64,000 nt of DNA from Aeoliella straminimaris (GCF_024054565.1 NZ_JAMXLR010000036.1:186001-250000); one strand, 5' to 3'; shown: positions 45,067 through 55,449, numbered from the stretch's first letter. The notes: generated by a model from the sequence alone, not told the origin. Numbers and translations: made by a program.

Positions 45067-48000
45067 TCAATTTTCTGCCGAATAACTTCCGCTGGCGGAC
45101 GAGGGCGACGCAAACGGTCGCAAATACCAGTTCTTCGCGGCAGCCATCGCCCGGCGAACGTCTTGGGCGCCCAGGATCGCACAGGGGATGAGGAATAGCG
45201 AAACGAGCGTGGCGAACATCACACCGTAGGCCAGCGAAGCGGCCATGGGAATGAGGAATTGAGCCTGCAGCGAGTTGTCCATCAGCAGCGGTACCAGGCC
45301 GACAAACGTCGTAACAGAAGTAAGCATGATGGGGCGGAAGCGACGGGCGCCAGCCTGCAGAGCAGCCTCGCGCAAGGTTGCTCCTTCGGACCGACGATGA
45401 TTGACATAGTCCACCATTACCAGCGTATCGTTCACTGCCACGCCCGCCAACGCGAGCATGCCAAACACTGATAGATAGGAAGGGGTGATATCCAGGATGA
45501 TGTGTCCCAATAGCGCCCCCACGGTGGCAAACGGCACCGCGAGCAGTACCAGGAAGGGCTGGGTTAGCGACTTCAAGGCAATGGCCAGCAGTCCGTACAG
45601 CGTGAATGCCAGGAGGCACGAGCCGAGAATAGTCTTTTGCCGCGTGTCTTCCGCTTCGGCAACGTAACCAACGTACTCGTAGGTCAGGCCGTTTTCACGG
45701 CACAGCTCTTCGAGCTTGGGATTTAGTTCCTTGGCGATGCCGAGGACGTCGACTGTTTCGTCGGCTGGGCGTGCACCGATTCGCAGCACTTCGGCGCCAT
45801 TCTTGCGATCGACCGACGATGGGGCTTTCGTGAAGGCGAGTTCAGCCACGGCCGACAACGGCACATCCGCTCCTCGCGGGGTGCGGACTCGCAACTTATC
45901 CAGGGTGTGCAGTGATTCTCGTTGCTGACGGGGGAGTCGGACCATCACGCGAATGTCGTCGATGCCACGTTGCACCCGTTGTGCCTCTTCGCCGAAGAAT
46001 GCTTGTCGCACCTGTTGGGCGAGAAGCTGTTGCGTGAGCCCCAGTTCGGCAGCCAGCGGTTTGAGCCGTAGTTCCAGCTCATCCTGTCCGTAATTGATGT
46101 TTGCCCAGGTGGAGCTAAAGCCGTCGTAGGTACGGAGCAGTTCGCGGATTTCTCGCGCCACCTCGGCCTTCTCTGGCGACATCGGACCACGTAACTCGAT
46201 GTTGAGATTCTCGTTGTCGACGTTTCGGTCTCGATTGATGCTCGAATCGGCACGAATCTGAAACTCCGTGGCTTCGGGAATGGGACCAACCAACTCGGTC
46301 CAACGCGCTGCCAACTCGCTATTGCGTGGCCCTGCTACGGTCCGGTGCGTCGGTGACAAGACTTCGAAGGAAATGGCGCCCCGCGACTTGTCGAAGTCTC
46401 GGTGAATTCTCGCGGCCCCCACCAGTTTGGAAATGTCCTGAACCATCGACTCACCTGTACCCGGGTCGATGGACTCTTGCTGAAGTTGCAGCAATGCCGC
46501 TTCGATGCGGTCCATGTACCGCGCCGTCACATCCAGAGGCGTGTCGTCGGGCATGTCTAGTTCGGCTGAAATTCGCCGCTGGTCGACGGAGGGATAGGCG
46601 ATAAACTCCATGCGACCGCTCAGGCAGTAGCCGGCCATCAACATCACGATGGCAACAAAGCCGGCCATGACCGACACGCGATGTTTCACAGCGACCTCGA
46701 GGCAGGGCTGGTACACTCGCTCGATGAAGTACTCCAAGCTTTGCGCCACCCCGGTCTGGAACCGCGTGAAGAAATTATCGCGAGGCACCGCTCGCAAGTG
46801 CTTGAGGTGAGCCGGCAGGATCAATTTGGACTCGACCAAGGAAAAGAGTATCACCGGCGCCACGACGGGGGGCACCTGCGACGCAAAATCGCCCCAACTG
46901 CCATCGAAGAACAGCAGTGGTATGAATGCCACCATGGTGGTGATGGCGCCAAAGGTGACTGGAGTTGTCACTTCGTGCGTGCCGACCACGGCCGCTTCGA
47001 GTGGGGGCATGCCCGACTTCAGCTTCAAATAAACGTTCTCGCCGGTGACGATCGCATCGTCGACGACAATACCGACCACAATAATAAATCCAAAAAGACT
47101 CATCAGGTTGGCGGTCACGCCAAACCATGGCATTAGCATCACCCCGCCGGCAAAGCCAACGGGAATTCCGGCCACGATCCAGAACGCCAGGGCAGGGCGG
47201 AGGAACAAGCCCAAAAGCAACATCACCAGAATGCTACCCTGCAGCAACGACCAGATAAGTGTTGATAGGCGCCCCCGAATCTCTACCGACTCGTCGTCCC
47301 AGATAAACAACTCGATACCTTCAGGGAATCGACCGCGCGCTTCGCGGACGTACTCGTGCACCCTATCCGAGATGTCGATAGCGTTCTCGTTGCCGGTTCT
47401 CATCACCTCGACAAACAATGCCGGTTTGCCGTTGAACTCGACGGACTTCTCTCCTTCTTCAAATCCATCGTTGATCGTGGCTACTTCGCCAAGCAGCACA
47501 TCGGAGCCATTGGTAGCGCGAATGGGAACCTTGTTGAACTCTCGCTCGTTGTAAGCCTGGCCCCGGGTGCGGACGATGAACGTGCCGCTGGGACTGTCGA
47601 TGGACCCGGCGGGAAGGTCGATGGAGAATTGGCGGATGGCGTCGGAAATGTCCTGGAAGCTCAGACCGTAGGAGAGCAATTTCGTGGTATCGACTTCCAC
47701 GCTAATCTCGTATCGCCGATCGCCCTGTACTTTCGCCCGGCTGATGCCAGGCAGCGAAAGCACATCTTCCTGCACCCTTCGGGCGACCTCGCGCAGTTCG
47801 CGAGAGTTAAGGTCGCCGGTCACCGCGATGCTGAGCACTTCCCACCAGTTGGACGAGTCGGGAATGGAAATCTGCGGGCGCTCCGTTTCATCGGGAAAGG
47901 TGGTGATCGTGTCGATTCGCGCTGAAATGTCGTCCATTAGCGCTCGTAAATTGGTGCCCGGCGCGGCATCGATGAACATCCTTGCCTCGCCCTGATGGCC

Positions 48001-48246
48001 GTAGGCGTTGATGTCCTCGATTCCCTCGACCCCTTCGAGGGCTTCCTCGATCGGGATCAGGATGGCCTGCTCAATGTCCTTTGCCGTACCACCGCGGTAG
48101 TTCATCTCGACGACAACCGTCTCGAAACTCCGCTCGGGGGAGACCTCCAGCGGCAAGCGGAACAAGGCCGTGTAGACGCCTGCAATCAAGATGGCGAGCA
48201 TCAAGAAATTGGCGGCGATTCCGTTTGTGGCAAACCAGCGAATCAT
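45067..48246 (-). CDS. RND efflux pump inner-membrane permease
   Basis: A 1059-residue AcrB/MexB-type resistance-nodulation-division transporter driving drug or metabolite export with the proton gradient. First transmembrane helix at the N terminus, periplasmic loop with GGTAKDIEQAILIPIEEALEGVEGIEDI, TM helices around 330-550 with the proton-relay Asp pair in GIVVDDAIV, a second periplasmic loop, and C-terminal TM block with AGVAVNDTLVMVDYVNHRR. Within RND families it resembles the hydrophobe/amphiphile exporters but the substrate is unknown. It starts 8 bases after the adaptor stop. Confidence 0.93.
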   Translation of the reverse strand: MIRWFATNGIAANFLMLAILIAGVYTALFRLPLEVSPERSFETVVVEMNYRGGTAKDIEQAILIPIEEALEGVEGIEDINAYGHQGEARMFIDAAPGTNLRALMDDISARIDTITTFPDETERPQISIPDSSNWWEVLSIAVTGDLNSRELREVARRVQEDVLSLPGISRAKVQGDRRYEISVEVDTTKLLSYGLSFQDISDAIRQFSIDLPAGSIDSPSGTFIVRTRGQAYNEREFNKVPIRATNGSDVLLGEVATINDGFEEGEKSVEFNGKPALFVEVMRTGNENAIDISDRVHEYVREARGRFPEGIELFIWDDESVEIRGRLSTLIWSLLQGSILVMLLLGLFLRPALAFWIVAGIPVGFAGGVMLMPWFGVTANLMSLFGFIIVVGIVVDDAIVTGENVYLKLKSGMPPLEAAVVGTHEVTTPVTFGAITTMVAFIPLLFFDGSWGDFASQVPPVVAPVILFSLVESKLILPAHLKHLRAVPRDNFFTRFQTGVAQSLEYFIERVYQPCLEVAVKHRVSVMAGFVAIVMLMAGYCLSGRMEFIAYPSVDQRRISAELDMPDDTPLDVTARYMDRIEAALLQLQQESIDPGTGESMVQDISKLVGAARIHRDFDKSRGAISFEVLSPTHRTVAGPRNSELAARWTELVGPIPEATEFQIRADSSINRDRNVDNENLNIELRGPMSPEKAEVAREIRELLRTYDGFSSTWANINYGQDELELRLKPLAAELGLTQQLLAQQVRQAFFGEEAQRVQRGIDDIRVMVRLPRQQRESLHTLDKLRVRTPRGADVPLSAVAELAFTKAPSSVDRKNGAEVLRIGARPADETVDVLGIAKELNPKLEELCRENGLTYEYVGYVAEAEDTRQKTILGSCLLAFTLYGLLAIALKSLTQPFLVLLAVPFATVGALLGHIILDITPSYLSVFGMLALAGVAVNDTLVMVDYVNHRRSEGATLREAALQAGARRFRPIMLTSVTTFVGLVPLLMDNSLQAQFLIPMAASLAYGVMFATLVSLFLIPCAILGAQDVRRAMAAAKNWYLRPFASPSSASGSYSAEN

Positions 48247-48254
48247 GGAGCGGG

Positions 48255-49514
48255 TTAGTTCGTGGCCTTGGTGGGAGCGTCTGCTGAGGTCGATTCGGCA
48301 ATCGATTCGCCGGCACCAGGTTCAGGAATGATCTCCACTTTGGCACCTTCCGGATAGTAGGCCAAGGTGGTGGTCGCCAGCCACATATTGGAGGGGATGG
48401 CCGAAGCAGGCACCACCACGTTCTCCGCGTCCGACCAGAGTGCTTCCACTGTCATCGGCCGAAGCGTTTGATCGGTGGGGTCGACCAACACGACACGGTC
48501 CATTTGACGCACCGCGGCCCGAGGTAGCGCAACGACGTTTTTGAGCGTAGTCCCCTCGATCGAGGCAATGACGGGTTGCCCGACGCGCAGCGGCGGCTTG
48601 TTGGTCTTGCGTCCGAAGGGGTCATCGATGCGGGCGATAGCAAACAAATCGCGAGAGTCGGCATCCAGCACACCTTCGGTACGGACAATCTTGCCTCGCC
48701 ACACCGTGTCGTTGGCGTCGCGTATGGCGTCTTGCAGTGTCACTTCCAGTGAGGCGTCCTCGGAGAACTCGGGCAAGTTCAAAAACTGCCTCTGATCACC
48801 AGCGATTGGCAATCGCACTTCCACATAGTCGATGGCAAACACTTCGCCCAACGGGTTGTTGGTTCCAGCCATCTGGCCGATACCAATGAGCTTTGATTTC
48901 ACCCGACCGTCGAAGGGAGCCAGCACCTTCGTACGCTGCAAGTCGAGCTTGGCTTGTTCTACCCGGCTTTCGGCGAGGTTGACGTTGGCTTCGGCCTGTT
49001 CGCGGCTGGCAGTGGCCGAGTCGACCTCACCCTGAGAGACGGCCTTCGACTTAACGAGCCTCAGTTTGCGATCTTCTACCAGCTTTGCGAGGGTGAGGGT
49101 TGATTCGGCAACGGCCAGTTCCGACTTGGCGATGGCCAGTTGATTCTCGAAATCGCGTGGGTCGATTTCAACCAGTACTTCGCCCTCGGTGAAGTACGCC
49201 CCGACCTCGAAGGAGGGGCTAACCCGCACCACCCGGCCGGCCACCTGTGACGCGAGCGTGACATCGTTGTGTGCCTGCACCACCGCGTGAGTCTTGACGA
49301 TGACCGGATAGTCGGCAACTTCCAGTTTCTGCACCTTGGTGCGAAGCGTTTGTCGCTCCTTCTCGGGGGTGGGCGCCTTTTCCACGCCCGAGGAGAGATA
49401 CGTAAAACCGAACCAACCGCCGGCAAGAATGGCGCACGGCAGCACGAGCCTGACTATCAGGCCGAGCACGTGCGTTGAGTTTCGGGGAGGCGTCGCCATG
49501 CGTCTGGATCGCAT
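48255..49514 (-). CDS. RND efflux periplasmic adaptor (HlyD/MFP family)
   Basis: Membrane-fusion protein of about 419 residues linking the RND permease to the outer-membrane channel. N-terminal membrane anchor, lipoyl halves (VTLASQVAGRVVRVSPSFEVGAYFTEGEVLVEID and TKVLAPFDGRVKSKLIGIGQ) flanking a helical hairpin (about residues 105-180), then beta-barrel and membrane-proximal domains. Start is uncertain: ATGs at 49514 and 49499 both give a basic n-region and neither has a good ribosome site, while the frame is open to 49607. Operon with the permease. Confidence 0.9.
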   Translation of the reverse strand: MRSRRMATPPRNSTHVLGLIVRLVLPCAILAGGWFGFTYLSSGVEKAPTPEKERQTLRTKVQKLEVADYPVIVKTHAVVQAHNDVTLASQVAGRVVRVSPSFEVGAYFTEGEVLVEIDPRDFENQLAIAKSELAVAESTLTLAKLVEDRKLRLVKSKAVSQGEVDSATASREQAEANVNLAESRVEQAKLDLQRTKVLAPFDGRVKSKLIGIGQMAGTNNPLGEVFAIDYVEVRLPIAGDQRQFLNLPEFSEDASLEVTLQDAIRDANDTVWRGKIVRTEGVLDADSRDLFAIARIDDPFGRKTNKPPLRVGQPVIASIEGTTLKNVVALPRAAVRQMDRVVLVDPTDQTLRPMTVEALWSDAENVVVPASAIPSNMWLATTTLAYYPEGAKVEIIPEPGAGESIAESTSADAPTKATN

Positions 49515-49865
49515 CAACAAGCTAAAGGTGGGAATCTCGGAGGTGGGGCGGGAGCTTGTCCCATTGCGGAAAAGTTGCAGGTTCCCGCGAAGTCGGAAGG
49601 AGGGCACAAGCCATGTTCCAAGTCGCAGCCGGGATGCGACTTGTACATCTTAACCCCATCGAGCCGGGTGGGGACCGATTCGATTGCATGCAGGATGGAA
49701 GACTTTGCCGCTTTTTCCGGTGAGGAAAGCCTTGGATCTGCTTGGTGGGCTCTGGGTGTTAAGCCTTTCTAGTCTACCAAAACAGATTATAGGACTGGAA
49801 GCAGAATCAACGATGACATGGAAAAAATGGGGTATATCGGCAGTGCCGCTAGTAACGGATATTCG
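49515..49865. other. Divergent intergenic region of the efflux system
   Basis: About 350 bases between the adaptor (minus) and outer-membrane factor (plus) genes, presumably with both promoters. No gene supported; no repressor gene adjoins. Confidence 0.5.
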
Positions 49866-51476
49866 ATGAGCAGGAAGTCAGACCCACCTATGAACCGCTT
49901 GCACGCTGTTTTATGGCCCATAAAAGTGGTCGTAATGGCGTTTTCCGTGGTATTCCTGCACGGTTGCACGAGCCCGCGGGATTATTTTGCCAATGGGTGC
50001 AAGGTCGGCCCCAACTACTGTACGCCGGCCGCCCCCGTTGCCCAGGACTGGATCGACGCCGACGACAAACGTGTGATCAACGATCCGGTCGAAGCAGCCG
50101 CCTGGTGGACCACCTTCAACGATCCGGTCCTGAACCAGTTGATTTCTGAGGCGTACGCTCAAAACCTCACGGTGCGGCAAGCGGGTGCCCGAATCATGCA
50201 GGCCCGCGCACTCCGCGCGATCACGGTGGGGGAACTGTTTCCCCAGCAACAAGATTTCTCGGCGCAGTACTCGCACAACCTGACCACCGGCGTTGGCGAC
50301 CGCCACTTCAGTAACTGGCAGGGGTCGTTTGGGCTCTCCTGGGAACTCGACTTCTGGGGCCGGTACCGTCGTGCTGTCGAGGCGGCCGACGCGGATCTGG
50401 ATGCCTCGATCTACGACTTTGGCGATGTGGTGGTCACGCTGATTGCCGACGTTGCGGCAACGTATATCGACATTCGCACCGTCCAGACGCGACTGGAGCT
50501 AGTAAAAGAGAACGTCGAGAATCAACGCGAGACCTACAACATTACGGAGATCGGTCTGCGCAATGGTGAGTATAGTGATATTGACGTCCAGCAGGCGAAG
50601 TCGAGCCTCGTACAAACCGAGTCGTTAGTTCCTCAGTTGGAGATCTTCCTCCGGCAAGCAGAAAACCAGCTCTGCATCCTACTGGGTATTCCACCCGAGG
50701 ACCTGGAGGAAATACTCGGAGAAGGTGAGATACCGAGTGTCGAGCCGGAGATCGCTCTTGGCATTCCTGCAGCCACTCTGCTGCAACGGCCGGACGTCCG
50801 TCGCTCCGAGCGAGAACTCGCGGCACAGAGTGCTCTGATCGGTGTCGCCGAATCGGAGCTTTATCCTCATATTACGCTAACGGGAACTGTCGGACGTAGT
50901 GCCAACCAGTTTAAAGATCTGTTTCGCGGTGGATCGGGCTTTGGTTCGGTAGGACCGTCACTCGATTGGAATATTCTGAACTACGGTCGACTGTTGAACA
51001 ACATCCGCTTTGAGGATGCCAGGTTCCAAGAACTGCTGGCCGCCTATCGTCAAACCGTGTTGCTGGCCAACCTGGAGGCGGAAAATGCGATCATACAGTT
51101 CTTGAAGTCGCAGGAGCAATTCGATTTGCAGCTGGAGGCTGCCGAAGCTGCCGACAGAACCAATGAACTCATCATCATGAAGTTTAGGGAAGGTGAACCC
51201 GACATCGACTTCAACCGCGTGTTCAACGTGCAGAACTTTAAGACGCAACAGGAACTGTCCGCCGCGGTGGCGAAGGGGGAAGTGGCCCAAGGTGTTGTGT
51301 CGATCTATCGCTCGCTGGGAGGTGGCTGGCCTTCTCCGTACTTGAGGCAACCGGCCCCTGTGGTTCAGCAGTCAGAAGACGCGGCGGATGCCGAAGAGAT
51401 TGATGTTCCGCCGGCCATTCCGCAGGAGCCAATCGATCAAGTCCTGGAGAACCCAGTGGGTAACTTGAGCGATTGA
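49866..51476 (+). CDS. Outer-membrane efflux lipoprotein (NodT/OprM family)
   Basis: TolC-like channel of about 536 residues that completes the tripartite pump. A signal peptide ends in the lipobox LHGC. VGPNYCTPAAPVAQDWIDA and AAWWTTFNDPVLNQLI are classic NodT-family N-terminal motifs; GLSWELDFWGRYRR, YPHITLTGTVGRS and ATLLQRPDVRRSERELAAQ are likewise typical. Two OEP repeats of helices and strands follow. Start may be ATG 49866 or 49890 (AGGAAG 12 bases upstream of the latter). An acidic tail (SEDAADAEEIDVPP) extends beyond the usual end. Divergent from the adaptor-permease operon. Confidence 0.92.
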   Translation: MSRKSDPPMNRLHAVLWPIKVVVMAFSVVFLHGCTSPRDYFANGCKVGPNYCTPAAPVAQDWIDADDKRVINDPVEAAAWWTTFNDPVLNQLISEAYAQNLTVRQAGARIMQARALRAITVGELFPQQQDFSAQYSHNLTTGVGDRHFSNWQGSFGLSWELDFWGRYRRAVEAADADLDASIYDFGDVVVTLIADVAATYIDIRTVQTRLELVKENVENQRETYNITEIGLRNGEYSDIDVQQAKSSLVQTESLVPQLEIFLRQAENQLCILLGIPPEDLEEILGEGEIPSVEPEIALGIPAATLLQRPDVRRSERELAAQSALIGVAESELYPHITLTGTVGRSANQFKDLFRGGSGFGSVGPSLDWNILNYGRLLNNIRFEDARFQELLAAYRQTVLLANLEAENAIIQFLKSQEQFDLQLEAAEAADRTNELIIMKFREGEPDIDFNRVFNVQNFKTQQELSAAVAKGEVAQGVVSIYRSLGGGWPSPYLRQPAPVVQQSEDAADAEEIDVPPAIPQEPIDQVLENPVGNLSD

Positions 51477-51516
51477 GACGCAAGCTTCGTTTGAACCCCC
51501 AACGACTGGTTGGCGA

Positions 51517-51545
51517 AATGGACGATGCGGCTAGCATCGTCCATT
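51517..51545. terminator. Bidirectional terminator hairpin
   Basis: A 12-bp perfect stem (ATGGACGATGC and complement plus an outer A-T pair) with a 5-base loop, between the convergent outer-membrane factor and polyprotein genes, overlapping the latter's stop codon. Confidence 0.6.
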
Positions 51546-54500
51546 CATCGTGAGCAGCACAGTGAGTCCCAGTGCGAACAGCAGGACCGCGGAGGGTTCC
51601 GGGACACTGGCGTTGCCCCTAGAAGCGGACTGCTCGGTACTGTTGCCGAAATTGTTCTTCCAAGTCTGGTACTGAGCGGATCCAATCGTACCGCCATCGC
51701 TGTCGTTTGGCAGTGTGCCTTCTGGCGAGCCCAGATGGTTGCGCCACATAGTGTAGTCGGCCAGATCCACAAACCCATCGTCGTTGTAGTCGCCAGGCAG
51801 TTCAGGTTGCACGGCCACGACGCTCAATGTGCCGGAGGTGGCCAGTTGCGATTGGTCCCACGCGACCCCGCTATCGAGTTCGGGAAAGAGGGCGGATTCG
51901 AAGGCGATATCGGATCCGCCCGACCAAGCGAGCAATTCAAACGTATCGCCGGCCTTGGGGCGGTAGCCTTCCAATAGGCTAACCTCGAGCGTCCCTTCCA
52001 ATGTGAGGTTGCCGAGTACTTCGAGCCGATCGAACTCCGAGTCGCTGGCCAGTTCCAGATGCAGCAGTCCAGTGGTGGTTTGCGTGAAGTCGCCATCGAT
52101 CGTCCATGTCCCTGGCGAAGCGCCTGGCGAAACGGTGCCTTCGTTCACGATTTCACCGATCACCTGGCCGGCGCCAGTCAGGGTGCCCATGGGGCCGACG
52201 TACACTTGTGGGGCGATCAATGCTGCACCGGAGTCTACAATGAGGGTGCCGGTCGAGTTGTGGGAGCCGACTTCCACACGGTCTTCGACGTTTAGCCATC
52301 CGGACGCCACTTGCAGCGTGGCGTTGTCAGCTGATTCGGGGGCAATCCATAGCCGTCCCGCATGTTGGCCCACCGCATCGACGACCACGGTGCCGGAGTG
52401 AATCACGGCATCGTCGAAGCGGGCCGGCTGCCAGTGAGTTCCGATAGTGGTGCTTCCGTCGTCGGTGCGCCAGTTCGTGATGGCCGCGTAGCGATTGCTG
52501 GTTGCGCCTTCGAATACGATAGGTGCTGGAGCAGGAAACTGCCCCTTTTCGTTGATGAACTCGATGAGATTGATGTAGCCATCGTTGTCAAAGTCGTCGT
52601 TCCAGGTCAGATCGCCACCATGCATCGACTCCCAGGTGTCCTCCATGCCATCTCCATCGGCATCGTAGCCCGCCGGGTGCGTCTGTTGTGGGGCTGCCAA
52701 CAGACCGTTCAGCTCGCTGGAGATTGGGGCAGCAGCTCCGATAGGCACGCCGGTGAAGTTTTCCACGTTGCTGATGACTCGCGAATCGATCGCGTCGCGC
52801 TTCCACCACCAGTTGCCAACGTAGTCGACCACCTGGTGATAGGCATCCGTGGCCGACTGAGTCGTGACTGCTGGCGTGGCGAACGGCGCGGCCATCTTCG
52901 TCAGCGTTTGATCGGTCTGATTGTTCACGCGGAACATGTCCCACCCGGTATCGTTGCCGTCTAACACCCCGTCGGCAGCCGCACCGCCGGGCGCCTCGTC
53001 GGGGTCGATGAAGTTGCCCGACTGGTACACTCGCGTATCGACATTCTTGTCGACACTGTAGGCGATGGTGGGAGTGCCTTCGGTGCCGGGGCCGGCAATG
53101 ATGTAGTTGCCAACGTAGTTGACGTCGGTATGCTCTTGCTCCGATTCGCTACTCCCGCCGGTGTAGCTGGCTCGATCGCGAAAGTTGTATACCACGTTGT
53201 TGCGAAAGTCGGCCGTGAGTGTTTCGCCGTTGTAAGTTCCAAAGCGGGCCTGCCGGCTGGCGTTATTGGCATAGAGATTGTGGTGAAATGTGACCTGCGA
53301 GTCGATGCGCGGCCTGATCAGCGAGCCATACGCGTGGTTGTTGACCAGGGCATCGTGGATCATCGAGTACTGGACGGTCACGTTGGTGTTGTTGTTGGCA
53401 ACCGACAGGATCTCGTCTTCGGCCCACGAAGCCGATACGTGGTCCAAGATCAAATTGGTCCCCAGGCCGCTCCCGGCAAATGTCACCGCATCGCTACCGT
53501 CGCCATCGCCTTTGCGAAAGCTCAAGTATCGCATTACCACGTTGCGATTCTCTTTGCCGCTGCTATGCGTGAGTTGCGTCAGGTTGCCGTACACCGTCAC
53601 CGGTCCTGGGGCCGTCTGGCCGGCGATGTAGTAGTTGGCGAGATTCTTGATGTCGAGTTTGCCGCTAGTTAGCTGAATCGTGCCTGCGACGTCGAAGACC
53701 ACCACTTTGTTGGCGCTGTTTTCGTCGAAGGCGTCGCGGAATGAGCCGGGGCCTGAGTCGTTCAGGTTGGTCACATGGTAGACCGTGGCATCAGAAAACC
53801 AGCCTGCCGCAGGTGCCGAACCGGAGAAAGTGCCTCCATAGCCCTCGGCGCCGGAGAACACCGGTGCTTGGGCATTGGTCCGGATGCCGATCGCACAACT
53901 GAGCAGCGTTGCCGCCGCAAATACCCAGCGAATGCGGAAGCGGAGCTTGACTGCTGGTATAGCCAGCAGAACGCAACAAGCAATGGCGCTGGGCTCTGGC
54001 ACGGTAGTGGTATGGCTCGCGGCCGCCATGGAGCCATAACTCGCCCGCCAAACCTGATAGTCACCTAGGCCAACACCGACGGTATCGTCGCCTGCATAGT
54101 TAATTATCGCGTCGTCGGCCGAGCCAAGATTGTTTCGCCATAGCGTATAGTCGGCCAGATCTGTGAATCCATCGCCATTGAAGTCGCCGGCCAATACTTG
54201 CGGTTGAGTTTCAAATGCCCCCAGGTCGGGCGCCGACCCGTAGAACGGCAAGCCAACGTCAGTTCCCGCATCGATCAGACTGCTATTGGGAGCGAGTCGC
54301 AGAAAGTCGATGACAGGCAGGCTGCCATCGGGAAGCCGGGGACCACGGGCAGCGCTATCGTCGAGTGAGAGAAAATCGGCGGACCGTACCGGAAGGCCGT
54401 TCCAGGTGTTGAATTGGTCGTCCGCCGGGCCATAGATCGTGTTGCTCCCAGTGAAACTTATGTTATTGCGAAGCACATGGGGATAGTCTTCGTCGAAGCG

Positions 54501-55439
54501 AAAGTTGCGATTGCCATTGTCGTACGATGTGACGTTGTAAACGGCGACGCCATGGTCGACGTGTGGTGGGCTGATGGATGAATTCGGCGTGGCATTGCCA
54601 TTCACGTCGACACCGTTGGAAGCATTTCCCCACACCAGCATGTTGGAGAGTTCGTGCCGCCCGCTGTCCTGTCCCAGCTTGATGCCATTGCCATCGCCGG
54701 CGAAGTTCGAGTCGTTCCAGATGTTGAACCCGTTGTCGAAGGCCCAACTATTTTCGACGACCACTCCGTTGGCTGCAGCCCAGAAATCCCAACCATCGTC
54801 CGAGTTGCCCCAGGCGCGGTTGCCGCTGAACACATTGCCGGGACCCAGGTCACGAAACTTCGCGGCAAACCCATCGGCATTTTCACCGTGATTCTGCGGG
54901 TCGTAGTTCTCGTACGAATCGGTGTTGAGAATCAGGTTGTTTGACGGCTGACGCGAACTGTCGCCAGAAAGCTGAAGCCCTGAGTCGCCGTTCCAGCGGA
55001 GCACCAGTTGCTCGAACGTATTGTTGGAGCCGGAGACCCACACGCCATTGTCGGGAGCGTTTTGGATGGTTAGGCCGCGAATGTTCCACCAATCTCGCTC
55101 GAGCTGGATCCCCCGGTCGGATGTCGAGGGGTTGGAGTCGAAGTCGAGAATGGGAGTTTCGCCCGGGTAGGCCCACATGTTAATGGGATTTCGAGAGACG
55201 CCGCCTTTCTGGATGCGAATTCGGGACGACAGGTCGTAAGTGCCGCCGCGAACCAGTAGTGTGTCCCCTGCGCCGATCTGATCGATGGCGTGGTTGAACG
55301 TTCCCCACGGACTGTCGATCGATCCGCCGTTGGCGTCCGACCCTCCCGGTGCGATGTAGTACTCTGCCGACGGGGCTTGAAGCGGCCAACAGAGGAGGCC
55401 GATGACCAGGGATGCAAGAACTTGCCCGCGACTCTTCAT
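51531..55439 (-). CDS. Two-unit polyprotein: PL9-like and PL1-like lyases, each with dockerin and PEP-CTERM tail
   Basis: A continuous frame of 1302 residues from the ATG at 55439 (signal peptide MKSRGQVLASLVIGLLCW, cleavage near PSA); upstream codons belong to the preceding lyase gene in another frame. Unit 1 (to about 500) is a right-handed beta-helix like PL9 pectate lyases (YYIAPGGSDANGG, GDTLLVRGGTY), then dockerin-like loops (GDFNGDGFTDLADY) and VPEPS at 480. A basic stretch KLRFRIR, a second signal-peptide-like helix and an AQA site (ending at 525) follow directly. Unit 2 is a PL1-like lyase (GAEGYGGT, FDVAGTI, YIAGQTAPGPVTVYG, LDHVSASW, RNNVVYNF), an autotransporter-like beta repeat region, dockerin loops and VPEPS at about 1279. 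Both would degrade pectin-type polymers outside the cell. It starts 10 bases after the preceding lyase gene. Confidence 0.85.
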   Translation of the reverse strand: MKSRGQVLASLVIGLLCWPLQAPSAEYYIAPGGSDANGGSIDSPWGTFNHAIDQIGAGDTLLVRGGTYDLSSRIRIQKGGVSRNPINMWAYPGETPILDFDSNPSTSDRGIQLERDWWNIRGLTIQNAPDNGVWVSGSNNTFEQLVLRWNGDSGLQLSGDSSRQPSNNLILNTDSYENYDPQNHGENADGFAAKFRDLGPGNVFSGNRAWGNSDDGWDFWAAANGVVVENSWAFDNGFNIWNDSNFAGDGNGIKLGQDSGRHELSNMLVWGNASNGVDVNGNATPNSSISPPHVDHGVAVYNVTSYDNGNRNFRFDEDYPHVLRNNISFTGSNTIYGPADDQFNTWNGLPVRSADFLSLDDSAARGPRLPDGSLPVIDFLRLAPNSSLIDAGTDVGLPFYGSAPDLGAFETQPQVLAGDFNGDGFTDLADYTLWRNNLGSADDAIINYAGDDTVGVGLGDYQVWRASYGSMAAASHTTTVPEPSAIACCVLLAIPAVKLRFRIRWVFAAATLLSCAIGIRTNAQAPVFSGAEGYGGTFSGSAPAAGWFSDATVYHVTNLNDSGPGSFRDAFDENSANKVVVFDVAGTIQLTSGKLDIKNLANYYIAGQTAPGPVTVYGNLTQLTHSSGKENRNVVMRYLSFRKGDGDGSDAVTFAGSGLGTNLILDHVSASWAEDEILSVANNNTNVTVQYSMIHDALVNNHAYGSLIRPRIDSQVTFHHNLYANNASRQARFGTYNGETLTADFRNNVVYNFRDRASYTGGSSESEQEHTDVNYVGNYIIAGPGTEGTPTIAYSVDKNVDTRVYQSGNFIDPDEAPGGAAADGVLDGNDTGWDMFRVNNQTDQTLTKMAAPFATPAVTTQSATDAYHQVVDYVGNWWWKRDAIDSRVISNVENFTGVPIGAAAPISSELNGLLAAPQQTHPAGYDADGDGMEDTWESMHGGDLTWNDDFDNDGYINLIEFINEKGQFPAPAPIVFEGATSNRYAAITNWRTDDGSTTIGTHWQPARFDDAVIHSGTVVVDAVGQHAGRLWIAPESADNATLQVASGWLNVEDRVEVGSHNSTGTLIVDSGAALIAPQVYVGPMGTLTGAGQVIGEIVNEGTVSPGASPGTWTIDGDFTQTTTGLLHLELASDSEFDRLEVLGNLTLEGTLEVSLLEGYRPKAGDTFELLAWSGGSDIAFESALFPELDSGVAWDQSQLATSGTLSVVAVQPELPGDYNDDGFVDLADYTMWRNHLGSPEGTLPNDSDGGTIGSAQYQTWKNNFGNSTEQSASRGNASVPEPSAVLLFALGLTVLLTMNGRC
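53865..54002 (-). other. Internal PEP-CTERM / signal-peptide junction of the lyase polyprotein
   Basis: Residues 480-525 run VPEPS, hydrophobic helix, KLRFRIR, hydrophobic helix, Ala-Gln-Ala. There is no stop, no ATG and no ribosome site within the junction. Confidence 0.75.
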
Positions 55440-55449
55440 TGAAGTATCT

